A program made the translations under genes and the position numbers. The notes under the pieces are model-generated. The model had not been told where the DNA came from, did not search any database, and saw nothing but the letters and a program-made list of their open reading frames with translations. 64,000 bases of DNA from Clostridiales bacterium Firm_14 (lineage in GTDB: Bacteria; Bacillota; Clostridia; Saccharofermentanales; Saccharofermentanaceae), in NCBI GenBank assembly GCA_001604135.1, contig LVAT01000022.1, positions 1 to 64,000 of the forward strand, read 5' to 3'. Each line of letters begins with the position of its first letter. Position 1 is the stretch's first letter. This document shows, one piece after another, positions 17,423-26,614 of the stretch.

Positions 17423-17575
17423 ATCATTTCCTCCAGTACAGAAAGCTTTAAATGAATCAACAAATACCCAATATAACCATTTTATTATACATAAAAATAT
17501 AAATTTTACTGAAATTTTTGATTTTTTGCTCCGATGACGTTCACTTGCGCTGCAGCTTTTCACCTGTTCCGTGTC

Positions 17576-18199
17576 TCAGAGAGCTCTAAGTAAATAGTTT
17601 ATCGATCCGAATGATAATAATATACAAACGACGGTTACGACCAGTAAAACCGCGCACTGAGCAACAGGTTTGTTTTTCAGCGCACGGTTGATAATAACAA
17701 ACACGGCACAAGAGATCGTAAATATAACCAAACCAATAGCAACAGTTTTCAAACAATCTATATAGAAGTCTTTCTTAGCTTTATTCTTCAGCGACTCAAA
17801 TACCTTAGCTAATTCATCACTGTTTTGCGCATCTTTTATTTCAGGATTAACAACCGGATTTACTCTGTGAATGTACGGATCTATGCCATATTGAATAGCA
17901 AGAGCATCACTTTCGCTTTCTACTCGAGTTGAAGTGTCATCAGCTATATAAATAGCCAGATCGCCATTATCAAACATTCGCCGCACTTCAAATACTGTAC
18001 CAGCAGGATATACTGTTCCGCTTACTTCTGCTATGTCAAATCCGAACGAGGTTTCTACATGACAATCATAAATACCCCATCTTGTGTATTCCTCATAATT
18101 CAGATAGACAGTTGTCAGAATAAAGGCCAACGAAACAACAGCCGCATCAATAATACTGATCAGCAAACCACCTTTTCCGATTATATCCCCGCTTTTCAT
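17576..18199 (-). CDS. Membrane protein of unknown function
   Basis: 207 residues. One membrane helix near 11-32, an extracytoplasmic domain of about 110 residues with a beta-rich segment (SGTVYPAGTVFEVRRMFDNGDLAIYI), then two helices near 145-170 and 180-203. I recognise no family. It lies between the LRR operon and the ABC importer on the same strand, but 153 bp upstream of the LRR start, so a functional link is unproven. Confidence 0.7.
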   Translation of the reverse strand: MKSGDIIGKGGLLISIIDAAVVSLAFILTTVYLNYEEYTRWGIYDCHVETSFGFDIAEVSGTVYPAGTVFEVRRMFDNGDLAIYIADDTSTRVESESDALAIQYGIDPYIHRVNPVVNPEIKDAQNSDELAKVFESLKNKAKKDFYIDCLKTVAIGLVIFTISCAVFVIINRALKNKPVAQCAVLLVVTVVCILLSFGSINYLLRAL

Positions 18200-18266
18200 A
18201 AGACAAATTCACCTTGGTGTTCAGGCCGTCAAACAATTCTTATAGTATCAGCAATCCGAAGAAAAA

Positions 18267-19019
18267 TCAGTTGTTAATATATCCCGCTACATCAAAATCG
18301 TAGACTTTGAGGAGCATCTCCGGCTTCATCGCATCATTGATGCCGCCGTCGAAAACGACCTTTCCGTCCTTCATCATGACAGCCCTTGTGCAGCATCTCT
18401 TAGCCTGTTCCAGGTCGTGGAAAACAGCGACAAGAGTGTTGTCGATCTCACCGGTCTTTCCAGCTGCCCATGTATTAAGTTTGTCGCAGAGTTCTGCCCT
18501 GTATTTGATATCAAGATTGTTGCCGGGTTCGTCTAAGAAAAGGAACGGTGAACCTTGCGCGAACGTCCTTGCAAGAAGGACTCTTTGGAGCTGTCCGCCT
18601 GAGAGTTCATCCAAGTGCCTGTCCTTAAGATCAAGTACATCACAGTCTTCCATACACTTGTTTGCGAACTGTGCTGCCTTTGCATCAGTACCAAAGAACG
18701 AATTTCCTGCCGATGCATATGTGCCCAGGAGCACTGTCTCATTAACCGTGTACGGGAAATAAATATCGCTCGTCTGAGGCATGAGCGCTATTAACTTAGC
18801 GACATCTTTGCGCTTCATTGAAGAGACTTCTCTGCCGTCAACTTTCACCTGTCCGTCGTAGGAGATTATTCCTGACACAGCCCTTAAGAGCGTCGTTTTG
18901 CCTGAGCCGTTGGCGCCGCCGATGAAGACTTTCTCGCCAGGTCTGATCGTTAGATCGATGCCCTTTAAGACTTCCGTCTTTCCGTATGAGACTCTGAGAT
19001 CCTTAACAATAATTTCCAT
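18267..19019 (-). CDS. ATP-binding protein of BtuD/FecE-type ABC importer
   Basis: 250 residues from MEIIVKDLRVSYGKTEV. Walker A GGANGSGKTT, signature LSGGQLQR, Walker B FLFLDEPGNNLD and the switch His in AVFHDLEQA are all present. Its ATG shares one base with the permease stop (TGATG) and GGAGG lies upstream, so it is coupled to the permease. It powers the type II importer of this operon; the neighbouring B12-dependent methionine genes make cobalamin the likeliest cargo, but haem or siderophore cannot be excluded. Confidence 0.9.
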   Translation of the reverse strand: MEIIVKDLRVSYGKTEVLKGIDLTIRPGEKVFIGGANGSGKTTLLRAVSGIISYDGQVKVDGREVSSMKRKDVAKLIALMPQTSDIYFPYTVNETVLLGTYASAGNSFFGTDAKAAQFANKCMEDCDVLDLKDRHLDELSGGQLQRVLLARTFAQGSPFLFLDEPGNNLDIKYRAELCDKLNTWAAGKTGEIDNTLVAVFHDLEQAKRCCTRAVMMKDGKVVFDGGINDAMKPEMLLKVYDFDVAGYINN

Positions 19020-20050
19020 CAGCGTTTCCTCCTTGAAGCGAAGAAAACATAGGCGAAGAACGGCGCTCCGATAAGGGCCGTAACTGCGCCTACAGGAATC
19101 TCGCGGGGCGATAACAAAGTCCTGGAGATGAGATCGCACAATGCCATGAATGCGCCGCCGTAGATGAATGACATCGGCAGTACGAGTTTATGTGAAGGTC
19201 CGAAGATCTTTCTTACGACGTGAGGCGCCGCAAGATCTACAAATCCGATAACGCCCGTGAATGCTACGGATACGCCTGTCAAGAGTGCGCACACGAGTAT
19301 CGCAGCGACCTTGGTCTTTTTCGAATCCACTCCCATAGCCTGCGCCTGAAGGTCGCCAAAGCTCATGATGTCCAGTTTTCGAGACATCAGCATAAGGAAG
19401 ATAAGACCGACGATGCATACCAGCAGCATGATAGCGCAGTGGGTCCAGCTCCTTGCGGAGAACGAGCCCATCATCCAGAGGTGGAGCTGCTTGGAATTGT
19501 CCGAATAGAGCGAGGATAAGAAGTTCATTATGCCGTTTACGAAAAGCGACAGGATCATACCTATCAGGACGACTGTCGTGTTAGATACGCTCCTGTCGAT
19601 CGCGGACGCCAGCATAAGTGCACCAACGACTGTTATGAGGCCGAATACGAAGCCTGCAAAAGGAAGCATGAATCCTGCAAGAACAGGAATTGATATCTCA
19701 AGGATGATGACGAGCGCCGCGCCGAGCGATGCGCCGGATGAGACGCCCAAAGTGTAGGAAGAAGCCAGAGGGTTCTGCAAAAGTGCCTGCATGCACGCGC
19801 CGCTTATCGAGAGCGCGCCTCCGACCATGAACGCCATGAGGGCTCTGGGCATTCTGATGGTCCAGAAAATGGAATCCAGCATCGGCTCGATGCCGTCTGG
19901 TGTTCCTCTGCCCGTGATGTGGCCTCCGATTATGCCGAATAGGTCTTTAAGCGAGATGTATACGCTTCCCTGCCTGATCGCTAAAAGCAATATAAAAAGG
20001 CACAGGACGGCCGATATTGCTATCTTTAGTCCTGTGCCTCTTTTAGTCAT
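19019..20050 (-). CDS. FecCD/BtuC-type ABC permease
   Basis: 343 residues with about ten membrane helices, the standard length for a type II importer permease that works as a homodimer. Family landmarks include RMPRALMAFMVGGALSISGA near the N-terminus, LASSYTLGVSSGASLGA, and the C-terminal GAPFFAYVF. It sits between binding-protein and ATPase genes. Cargo is inferred from context as cobalamin or another corrinoid. Confidence 0.92.
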   Translation of the reverse strand: MTKRGTGLKIAISAVLCLFILLLAIRQGSVYISLKDLFGIIGGHITGRGTPDGIEPMLDSIFWTIRMPRALMAFMVGGALSISGACMQALLQNPLASSYTLGVSSGASLGAALVIILEISIPVLAGFMLPFAGFVFGLITVVGALMLASAIDRSVSNTTVVLIGMILSLFVNGIMNFLSSLYSDNSKQLHLWMMGSFSARSWTHCAIMLLVCIVGLIFLMLMSRKLDIMSFGDLQAQAMGVDSKKTKVAAILVCALLTGVSVAFTGVIGFVDLAAPHVVRKIFGPSHKLVLPMSFIYGGAFMALCDLISRTLLSPREIPVGAVTALIGAPFFAYVFFASRRKR

Positions 20051-20080
20051 AACAGTTACTCGTCGGGTATTAACCGGAAA

Positions 20081-21148
20081 TTAACCGAAGACCTTTGAGA
20101 TGAAATCATTTGCAGTGTCATCAAAAGTCTTGGTGAAGTCGTTGAACTTATCGGAATAGATGAGCTTAGCCCACTCGAGTGTTGCCTCGGCAACGTGCTG
20201 GTTAGGACGTGAGCAGAGGTCCTCATTTACAGCATAGACAGCGCCGTTCTTGATGGCATTGACATTCTCCCAGCCGGGGAGAGCCTTTACCTGATCTGCT
20301 GCATCGGGCATCCAGTTACAGTCCATAAGGATGATGTCAGGATTTGCTGCGATAGCTTCCTCGATGGAGATGGAGAGCCATCCTTCCTTGTCGCCGAATG
20401 CATTCTTGGCGCCGATAGCTTCGAGCATCTCGTTCATGTATGTGCCCTTGCCGAATGTGTAGATCGTAGGAAATTCAGCGGAAGGAACGTTCATCATTAC
20501 GAGAACTGTCTTCTGCTCTTCAGCGGGGATGTTCTTGCCGATCTCTTCAATGCCTGCCATGAAAGCCGTAAAGCCCTTTGAATAAGCGAGAGCCTCCATG
20601 CCCTTGCCTACGCATGCACCGATGAACTCGAGATCTTCGCAGATACCGGAGATTGAAGAAGGTGAAGGAATGTCTGCAACACAGATTCCGCTGTCAACGA
20701 GAGACTGGAAAGGTGATGTGCCGCCGACAGAGCTCATGCCGGATACGAAAACGATATCGGGAGCAAGTGCTGCGATTGCTTCGTTGTCAGGGCTCATCAT
20801 GTCGAACTGGGGGATGTCTGCCTTAAGCTTATCAGCATAAGAAGCAGAGTTTGTGTCGATGCCGATGATCTTGTCTGCAAGACCTAAGTCGATGAGGAAC
20901 TGTGTCGTGGAAGGTGCCATGGATACGATCTTCTCGACCTTCTCAGGAACCTTGATGTCGTTGCCTGCACGGTCCTTTGTAGGGATTGCAACATTTAACT
21001 CATTTACGATCTCCTTGCCTTCAGATACGAGTGACTCGATCTCGGAAGGAACCGTTACTGAAGGAACAGTAACATTTGTGTTGTTGCAGCCTGTTGCAAG
21101 CGCCAATGTGGCTGCGGCTGCAAGGATAATTGAAAGAATCTTCTTCAT
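20081..21148 (-). CDS. BtuF-type substrate-binding lipoprotein
   Basis: 355 residues. The lipobox LALATGC puts the lipid Cys at residue 21, so it is anchored outside the membrane. The periplasmic-binding-protein class III fold is recognisable: KVEKIVSMAPSTTQFLIDLGL, then NPDIILMDCNW, and a C-terminal tail rich in Phe and Asp. It delivers substrate to the downstream permease and ATPase. The gene diverges from metF. I searched the 143-bp intergenic region for the cobalamin riboswitch core (GCCACTG) and did not find it. Confidence 0.9.
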   Translation of the reverse strand: MKKILSIILAAAATLALATGCNNTNVTVPSVTVPSEIESLVSEGKEIVNELNVAIPTKDRAGNDIKVPEKVEKIVSMAPSTTQFLIDLGLADKIIGIDTNSASYADKLKADIPQFDMMSPDNEAIAALAPDIVFVSGMSSVGGTSPFQSLVDSGICVADIPSPSSISGICEDLEFIGACVGKGMEALAYSKGFTAFMAGIEEIGKNIPAEEQKTVLVMMNVPSAEFPTIYTFGKGTYMNEMLEAIGAKNAFGDKEGWLSISIEEAIAANPDIILMDCNWMPDAADQVKALPGWENVNAIKNGAVYAVNEDLCSRPNQHVAEATLEWAKLIYSDKFNDFTKTFDDTANDFISKVFG

Positions 21149-21291
21149 TCTTAGTAAAACCTCCTAACAAAGCGAAAACGTCATTGTCTTCTTATTGTTC
21201 GACTAAATTATAATATTCAACCTACTTTTGAGGTATACTTATTGGCAACTGTTCTATATCTAAAATCTATGCGCAAATAAGGATTTTTATT
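21149..21291. promoter_or_regulatory. Divergent promoter region between the BtuF-type gene and metF
   Basis: TATAAT boxes overlap on the two strands (plus 21209-21214; minus over plus 21207-21212), so transcription of the importer and of metF may be mutually influencing. -35 boxes are weak on both sides. No riboswitch was recognised. Confidence 0.45.
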
Positions 21292-22155
21292 ATGAAGATT
21301 AACAACATACTTGCAGACAAGACCCCTACGATCTCTTTCGAGGTATTCCCTCCCAAGGCTGAGACAGGTCTTGATGACGTCAAAGCTGCCGCAGGCGCGA
21401 TCGCAGCACTGGGGCCCTCGTTCATGTCCGTCACATACGGTGCAGCGGGCTCTACTTCCAAGCTCACGGTCGAAGTCGCTTCGAGCATCAAGAGCCTTTA
21501 CGGAGTTCCCGTAATGCCCCACCTCACATGCGTTGCCTCCACCAAAGAGCATGTTGCTAATATGCTTCGCCAGATTCGCGAAAACAATATCGACAACATC
21601 ATGGCCTTAAGAGGCGATCTTCCCAAGGACGGCGTTGTCTGCAACGATTATGTACATGCATCAGACCTCATAAGGGACATCAGAGCTCAGGACCCCGACA
21701 TCTGCATCGGCGGCGCATGCTACCCCGAAGGGCATGTTGAGAGCGCACATAAGTCTGAAGACATTCACTTCTTAAAGGAGAAGGTCGACGCAGGCTGTGA
21801 TTTCCTTACGACGCAGATGTTTTTCGACAACAACATATTCTATAACTTCCTTTACAGGGTTAAGGACGTAGGCATCAATGTTCCTATCGTTCCGGGCATC
21901 ATGCCTATCACGACCGCAAAGCAGTTATCAAGGTCAGTCCAGCTCTCCGGCACCAGCGTTCCCGAGCGCTTTAAGGCTATAGTTGACCGCTTCGGCGACG
22001 ATCCTGTCGCAATGCGCCAGGCAGGCATCATTTATGCCACAGAGCAGATCATCGACCTCATCGCAAACGGCATCACGCACATTCACGTATATTCCATGAA
22101 TAAGCCCGACGTCGCTTCCGATATACTCTATAACCTCAAGGGGATCGTCGGATAA
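21292..22155 (+). CDS. metF: Methylenetetrahydrofolate reductase
   Basis: 287 residues, a normal bacterial MetF TIM barrel using FAD. It reduces 5,10-methylene-THF to 5-methyl-THF, the methyl donor for MetH downstream. Family landmarks: TISFEVFPPK at the start, FMSVTYGAAGST, ALRGDLPKDG, and DFLTTQMFFDN, including the catalytic-region Glu and Gln. AAGGA is 9 nt before the ATG. The stop overlaps the next start (TAATG), so the three genes are translationally coupled. Confidence 0.94.
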   Translation: MKINNILADKTPTISFEVFPPKAETGLDDVKAAAGAIAALGPSFMSVTYGAAGSTSKLTVEVASSIKSLYGVPVMPHLTCVASTKEHVANMLRQIRENNIDNIMALRGDLPKDGVVCNDYVHASDLIRDIRAQDPDICIGGACYPEGHVESAHKSEDIHFLKEKVDAGCDFLTTQMFFDNNIFYNFLYRVKDVGINVPIVPGIMPITTAKQLSRSVQLSGTSVPERFKAIVDRFGDDPVAMRQAGIIYATEQIIDLIANGITHIHVYSMNKPDVASDILYNLKGIVG

Positions 22156-22832
22156 TGCCTTTAGGAGTCGAGATACCTGTCAAAGAAGTCCAGCGCTACA
22201 TGGGTTACCGCGGTATGGTCGATATCGCGCCCGACATTCAGGCCAAGATCAGCAAAGCCATTGATATGCTCGGCGCCCAGTCGCACCCGAGGATCGTCAC
22301 CAAAGAATACCCCGTAAGAGTAAGAGGCAACGACATCACTATCTATAACGATACTGAAGAGATCGTCCTTACTTCCGAGTCACTTGCGAGGAACCTTAAA
22401 GGCTGCTGCGGAGCGATTCTTCTTGCGGCAACGATCGGTCCTGCCTGCGACAGGCTCGTAAGAAGGGCTGCCGTTACTTCCGCTGCGGACGCTTCGATCT
22501 ATCAGGCAGCAGGCGCTGCAGCTATCGAAGCATTTCTTGACGATCAGAACGCCAAGCTCGAGAAGGATTATGAATCACAGGGCTTGTTCTTAAGGCCCCG
22601 CTTCTCACCCGGTTACGGCGACTTGAAGCTCGACCACCAGAAAGACTGGTTCAGGCTCCTTGATATTTCAAAGCAGATCGGCGTGGAACTTACGGATTCG
22701 CTCCTTATGGTTCCCACAAAGTCCGTTACCGCGCTTATCGGTATCGGCATAGATAAGAGCAAGGTCGGCTGCTCCGGCTGTTCCGGCTGCAATAAGCACG
22801 ACACCTGCGCATTTTCGAAAGAGGACAAATAG
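22155..22832 (+). CDS. Stand-alone MetH reactivation (activation) domain protein
   Basis: 225 residues resembling the C-terminal S-adenosylmethionine-binding activation domain of cobalamin-dependent methionine synthase: EVQRYMGYRGM near the start and RPRFSPGYGDLKLDHQ in the middle. In E. coli this domain is fused to MetH; here it is a separate gene directly upstream. It presumably rebinds MetH for reductive methylation of oxidised cobalamin. The C-terminus carries four cysteines in CSGCSGCNKHDTC, which could bind metal or a cluster. It overlaps metF by one base and is followed by metH after 2 nt. Confidence 0.88.
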   Translation: MPLGVEIPVKEVQRYMGYRGMVDIAPDIQAKISKAIDMLGAQSHPRIVTKEYPVRVRGNDITIYNDTEEIVLTSESLARNLKGCCGAILLAATIGPACDRLVRRAAVTSAADASIYQAAGAAAIEAFLDDQNAKLEKDYESQGLFLRPRFSPGYGDLKLDHQKDWFRLLDISKQIGVELTDSLLMVPTKSVTALIGIGIDKSKVGCSGCSGCNKHDTCAFSKEDK

Positions 22833-22834
22833 AC

Positions 22835-25240
22835 ATGAACTTAAGAGACAGACTTGGCAAAGAATGGTTATTCTGCGACGGCGGCACCGGCTCCATCCTT
22901 CAGAAGATGGGACTTAAAGGCGGCGAACTGCCCGAGACCTGGAACCTTACAAGACCTGACGACATCAAGTCGCTTAACAGGGGCTATTTCGAGGCCGGAT
23001 CAAACATCGTAAATACAAACACTTTTGGCGCCAACAGGTTCAAATACGACAACGTAACCGAGATCGTTACCGCTGCAGTTAAAATCTGTCAGCAGGCTCG
23101 AAAAGAAGCAGGCCGCGAAGACGACGCCTATGTAGCTATCGACGTCGGCCCTACAGGAAAGCTCTTGGAGCCCATGGGAGATCTGCCCTTCAATGAGGCA
23201 GTCGATATTTTCGCAGAGATAATAAAAGCTGGCTACGAGGCAGGCGGCGACGTCGTCGTTATCGAGACGATGAGCGACTCATATGAAGCAAAGGCTGCTG
23301 TAGTTGCTGCAAAAGAAGTATGTGACCTGCCCATCATCGTCACGATGGTCTACGACGAGACAGGTAAGCTCCTTACAGGCGGCGGAGTCGAAGGCACAGT
23401 TGCGATGTTAGAAGGCCTTAAGGTCGATGCTATCGGCATCAACTGCGGCTTCGGTCCTAAGCAGATGCTCCCTATCGCAGAGCGCCTCGTTAAGTGCTGC
23501 TCACTTCCTATCGTTGTTAACCCTAATGCGGGTCTTCCCAGAACCGAAAACGGCGTCACTATATATGATGTCGATCCTGACGATTTTGCTTCCGTTATGG
23601 AGCAGATCGCTAAGCTCGGCGTACACGTTATGGGCGGCTGCTGCGGCACCACGCCAGATCACATCTGCAAGATGATAAATACCGTTAAGGTGCTTCCGTT
23701 CGTTGAGCCCACGGTCAAGAACGATACTTACGTTACGAGCTTTGCCGACTGCGTAAAGATCGGCAAAAAGCCCGTTATAATCGGCGAGAGGATCAATCCT
23801 ACCGGCAAGAAAAAGCTCCAGCAGGCCCTCCGCGACAACAACATCGATTATCTTCTTACAGAAGCACTGAAGCAGGAGGAAGCCGGTGCTCACATCCTTG
23901 ACGTCAACGTAGGTCTGCCTGAGATCGACGAGCCTTCCATGATGGAGGACGTTGTACTTAAGATCCAGTCCGTTACGAATCTCCCGCTCCAGATCGATAC
24001 GACCAATATCGAAGCTCTTGAGCGCGGCATGCGCATCTACAACGGCAAGCCCATGATCAACTCCGTCAACGGCAAGGAAGAGAACATCAAGGCAGTAATG
24101 CCTTTGGTCGCAAAGTACGGCGGCGTATTGGTCGCACTGCCTCTTGACGAAGGCGGTATTCCTGAGACTTCAGACGGCAGAATAGCTATCGCAAAGCGCA
24201 TCTACGAAGAAGCCGACAAATACGGCATTCCGCGCAAGGACATCGTCATCGACGGTCTTGCAATGACGATCTCATCAGACCCTAATTCCGCGATCGCCAC
24301 ACTTGATACGGTAAGGCGCGTAAGAGATGAATTCTCAGGTCACTCTATCCTTGGCGTATCGAATATCTCGTTCGGTCTTCCCGCGCGTGAACTCGTCAAT
24401 TCGCACTTTCTCACGATGGCCATGCAGAACGGCCTGTCGTGCGCGATCATCAACCCCTGCAACGGTCCCATGATGGCATCCTACAGATCATTTAACGCAT
24501 TGATGAACCTCGACCCCAATCTTCAGGAATTCATCACTGCATTCAAGGATTATGTTGCAGGCTCCACCACCGTTGCAAGCGCGAAGAGTTCCGCTTCCTC
24601 ATCCGGCGCTGTCCTGACATTAGGCGAAGCAATTGAAAGAGGCGTTGTCGGAAGAGCCGCCGAAGCAATGAAGGAAGCACTTGACTCAGGCAGAGATTCA
24701 CTCGAGATAATCGATGCAGAACTCATTCCTTCGCTTGACCGCGTCGGAAAAGGCTTCGAGAAAGGAACCGTATTCCTTCCCCAGCTCCTCATGAGCGCAG
24801 ATGCCGCAAAGGCAGCTTTTGCAGTCGTCAAGGAAGCCATGGCAGACAAACCCAGAAATACCAAGGGCCAGGTCATAATGGCCACCGTAAAAGGCGACAT
24901 CCATGACATCGGCAAGAACATCGTAAAGGTAATGCTCGAGAACTACGGCTACGACGTAATCGACCTGGGCAAGGACGTTCCGCCCGAAGTAATCGTAGAC
25001 TGTGCCATCGAGAACAACATAAGAGTCGTCGGTCTCTCCGCCCTAATGACGACAACGGTAGCTTCGATGGAAGAGACTATAAAGCTCATGCGTGAGAAAA
25101 AGCCTAACACCAAGATCGTTGTCGGCGGCGCCGTCATGACACCTGAATACGCAGACCAGATCGGCGCTGACGCTTATGCAAAGGATGCAATGGCAACAGT
25201 AAGATACTGCGATTCTGTTTTCGAGGGATTGGTAAGGTAA
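22835..25240 (+). CDS. metH: Cobalamin-dependent methionine synthase lacking the activation domain
   Basis: 801 residues against about 1,200 in E. coli. Domains: homocysteine-binding zinc barrel (1-290; Cys in GINCGFGP near 203 and GGCCGTTP near 268), pterin-binding barrel (about 310-570; INPTGKKKLQQAL), cobalamin cap (about 600-680), and B12-binding domain with DIHDIGKN (near 688-695), whose His ligates cobalt. It ends there; the reactivation domain is the upstream gene. It transfers methyl from 5-methyl-THF to homocysteine. GAGGA is 9 nt before the ATG. Confidence 0.96.
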   Translation: MNLRDRLGKEWLFCDGGTGSILQKMGLKGGELPETWNLTRPDDIKSLNRGYFEAGSNIVNTNTFGANRFKYDNVTEIVTAAVKICQQARKEAGREDDAYVAIDVGPTGKLLEPMGDLPFNEAVDIFAEIIKAGYEAGGDVVVIETMSDSYEAKAAVVAAKEVCDLPIIVTMVYDETGKLLTGGGVEGTVAMLEGLKVDAIGINCGFGPKQMLPIAERLVKCCSLPIVVNPNAGLPRTENGVTIYDVDPDDFASVMEQIAKLGVHVMGGCCGTTPDHICKMINTVKVLPFVEPTVKNDTYVTSFADCVKIGKKPVIIGERINPTGKKKLQQALRDNNIDYLLTEALKQEEAGAHILDVNVGLPEIDEPSMMEDVVLKIQSVTNLPLQIDTTNIEALERGMRIYNGKPMINSVNGKEENIKAVMPLVAKYGGVLVALPLDEGGIPETSDGRIAIAKRIYEEADKYGIPRKDIVIDGLAMTISSDPNSAIATLDTVRRVRDEFSGHSILGVSNISFGLPARELVNSHFLTMAMQNGLSCAIINPCNGPMMASYRSFNALMNLDPNLQEFITAFKDYVAGSTTVASAKSSASSSGAVLTLGEAIERGVVGRAAEAMKEALDSGRDSLEIIDAELIPSLDRVGKGFEKGTVFLPQLLMSADAAKAAFAVVKEAMADKPRNTKGQVIMATVKGDIHDIGKNIVKVMLENYGYDVIDLGKDVPPEVIVDCAIENNIRVVGLSALMTTTVASMEETIKLMREKKPNTKIVVGGAVMTPEYADQIGADAYAKDAMATVRYCDSVFEGLVR

Positions 25241-25248
25241 AGCGGCAG

Positions 25249-25467
25249 TTACTTTCCCATCTTCTTCGCCTTCACGAGATTAACTATACCCGCGATGATA
25301 AGGGCCAGAAGACCTGCAAGGCCGACGATGCCCGTTATGTTAACGATGAAGTTGGCCGGATTGTCATACTGATGAGCGAGATAATCGTAAAGTGAATACA
25401 GGGCCCATCCCCAGAACGGTGAAGCGATCAAGCAGGCTAACCCTTGTACTTTATACTTTTCATTCAT
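25249..25467 (-). CDS. Small two-helix membrane protein, unknown
   Basis: 72 residues with membrane segments near 8-28 and 40-63 and a basic C-terminus (KAKKMGK). GGGGG lies 10 nt before the ATG, inside the end of the upstream nucleoside phosphorylase gene, so it is coupled to it (4-nt gap). It converges with metH with only 8 bp between. No family recognised. Confidence 0.7.
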   Translation of the reverse strand: MNEKYKVQGLACLIASPFWGWALYSLYDYLAHQYDNPANFIVNITGIVGLAGLLALIIAGIVNLVKAKKMGK

Positions 25468-25471
25468 GGCG

Positions 25472-26227
25472 TTATACCCCCTCTATCCGCCCGGCGATCT
25501 TAACAGCGATATCGAATTTGTCAAAAGAATGGTTTGCTTCGCTAAGTCCATCCGGCGTGTAATCAGGCTGGTCGACTACATCACCTGCAACGAGGAAATC
25601 ATATAGCTCGAAGCCGTGGAAATCACATACCGCCTGAACTCCCGCAAGCTCCATCTCGACTGCGAGGCAGCCTTCTTCCTTGCGCTTCCTGACGTTCTCT
25701 CTCGTCTCGCGGTACAAAGCGTCAGTCGTCCACACTCTGCCCTTGATATAAGGATAACCGCACTCTTCGAAGAATCCTTCCATAAAGTCCACATTCTTAA
25801 TTGCAATATAATCAGCGGGCGGAGCGTAGTGATAGCTCATGCCCTCGTCGCGGTAAGCTTCAGTGGGAATGATGTATCTGCCTGAGGTCTTCTCAGGATC
25901 GAGCGCGCCGCAGGAGCCGAACAGGATGATCTTCTCTGCGCCGGTCAGCCAGTTGATCTCGATGACATCCGTCGCTGCCTGAGATGATCCCATCTCGGTA
26001 AGATAAAAGCCGAATCTAACGCCGTTAACATCGACCAGATAAACAGGTCTTATCTTGTTGACTGATCTCATTTCAGCGATCTGCTCATGCGGATATTTCG
26101 CGAGCACTGCAGCAAATATCTCGCGCGAGAATGTAGCTATTGCGGTCTTACAGATATCCTTGCGCTCTCCGAAGAAAGACTCGGGAGAGACTATTGCTTC
26201 GCTTAGATCGAACGAATCCGTGATCAT
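25472..26227 (-). CDS. Nucleoside phosphorylase (uridine/purine phosphorylase family)
   Basis: 251 residues of the PNP_UDP_1 fold, catalysing phosphorolysis of nucleosides. The phosphate/ribose-site segment is KIILFGSCGALDP; the base- and ribose-binding segment is EGCLAVEMELAGVQAV, with the usual MEL motif. TTDALYRETREN resembles uridine phosphorylase-like members. Exact substrate is undetermined. The ATG follows the tautomerase stop by 1 nt with AGAGG upstream. Confidence 0.87.
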   Translation of the reverse strand: MITDSFDLSEAIVSPESFFGERKDICKTAIATFSREIFAAVLAKYPHEQIAEMRSVNKIRPVYLVDVNGVRFGFYLTEMGSSQAATDVIEINWLTGAEKIILFGSCGALDPEKTSGRYIIPTEAYRDEGMSYHYAPPADYIAIKNVDFMEGFFEECGYPYIKGRVWTTDALYRETRENVRKRKEEGCLAVEMELAGVQAVCDFHGFELYDFLVAGDVVDQPDYTPDGLSEANHSFDKFDIAVKIAGRIEGV

Positions 26228-26228
26228 C

Positions 26229-26588
26229 TTAACCTCTTTGTTTGCCGCCGATTCCCCAGTTCTCCAGAGGCGGTTCGTTAATGACTATGAACACGTCGGC
26301 AGGATCTACCGACAGTCTGCTGTTAAGATTACCACAAATGCAGTCGATCAGTCTTCCCTTCATTTCCTTCGTCCGTCCTGGAAAGATCGAGAGTTCGATG
26401 ATCATGAAATCATCAGACTTGAAGTCCGGCCTCTCAAAATCATTTTTCGCGAACTCCTCCACGCGCTGAAAGCGGTCCCAGTCTTCTATTCCGATCGATT
26501 CGACCAGACCGTCATGGATCGAATCCAGAACGGTCTTCTTATATTCGGGAGTCTTCCCTTCAAGCATTGAAACTTTAACTATCGGCAT
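26229..26588 (-). CDS. Tautomerase-superfamily protein
   Basis: 119 residues beginning MPIVKVSMLEG. Pro2, exposed after Met removal, is the catalytic base of 4-oxalocrotonate-tautomerase-like enzymes. The length suits the double-length subgroup with two beta-alpha-beta units (1-60 and 60-119; second unit starts MIIELSIFPGRT). The ending PPLENWGIGGKQ resembles family members annotated as tautomerase. Substrate unknown. It is coupled to the phosphorylase downstream. Confidence 0.82.
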   Translation of the reverse strand: MPIVKVSMLEGKTPEYKKTVLDSIHDGLVESIGIEDWDRFQRVEEFAKNDFERPDFKSDDFMIIELSIFPGRTKEMKGRLIDCICGNLNSRLSVDPADVFIVINEPPLENWGIGGKQRG

Positions 26589-26614
26589 CCTTCTTTCCCT
26601 TCCCCAAAATACGA

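Noticed and set aside
21149-21291. Cobalamin riboswitch before the BtuF-type gene or metF
   Set aside because: The B12-box core is not seen on either strand and 143 bp shared by two promoters leaves little room.
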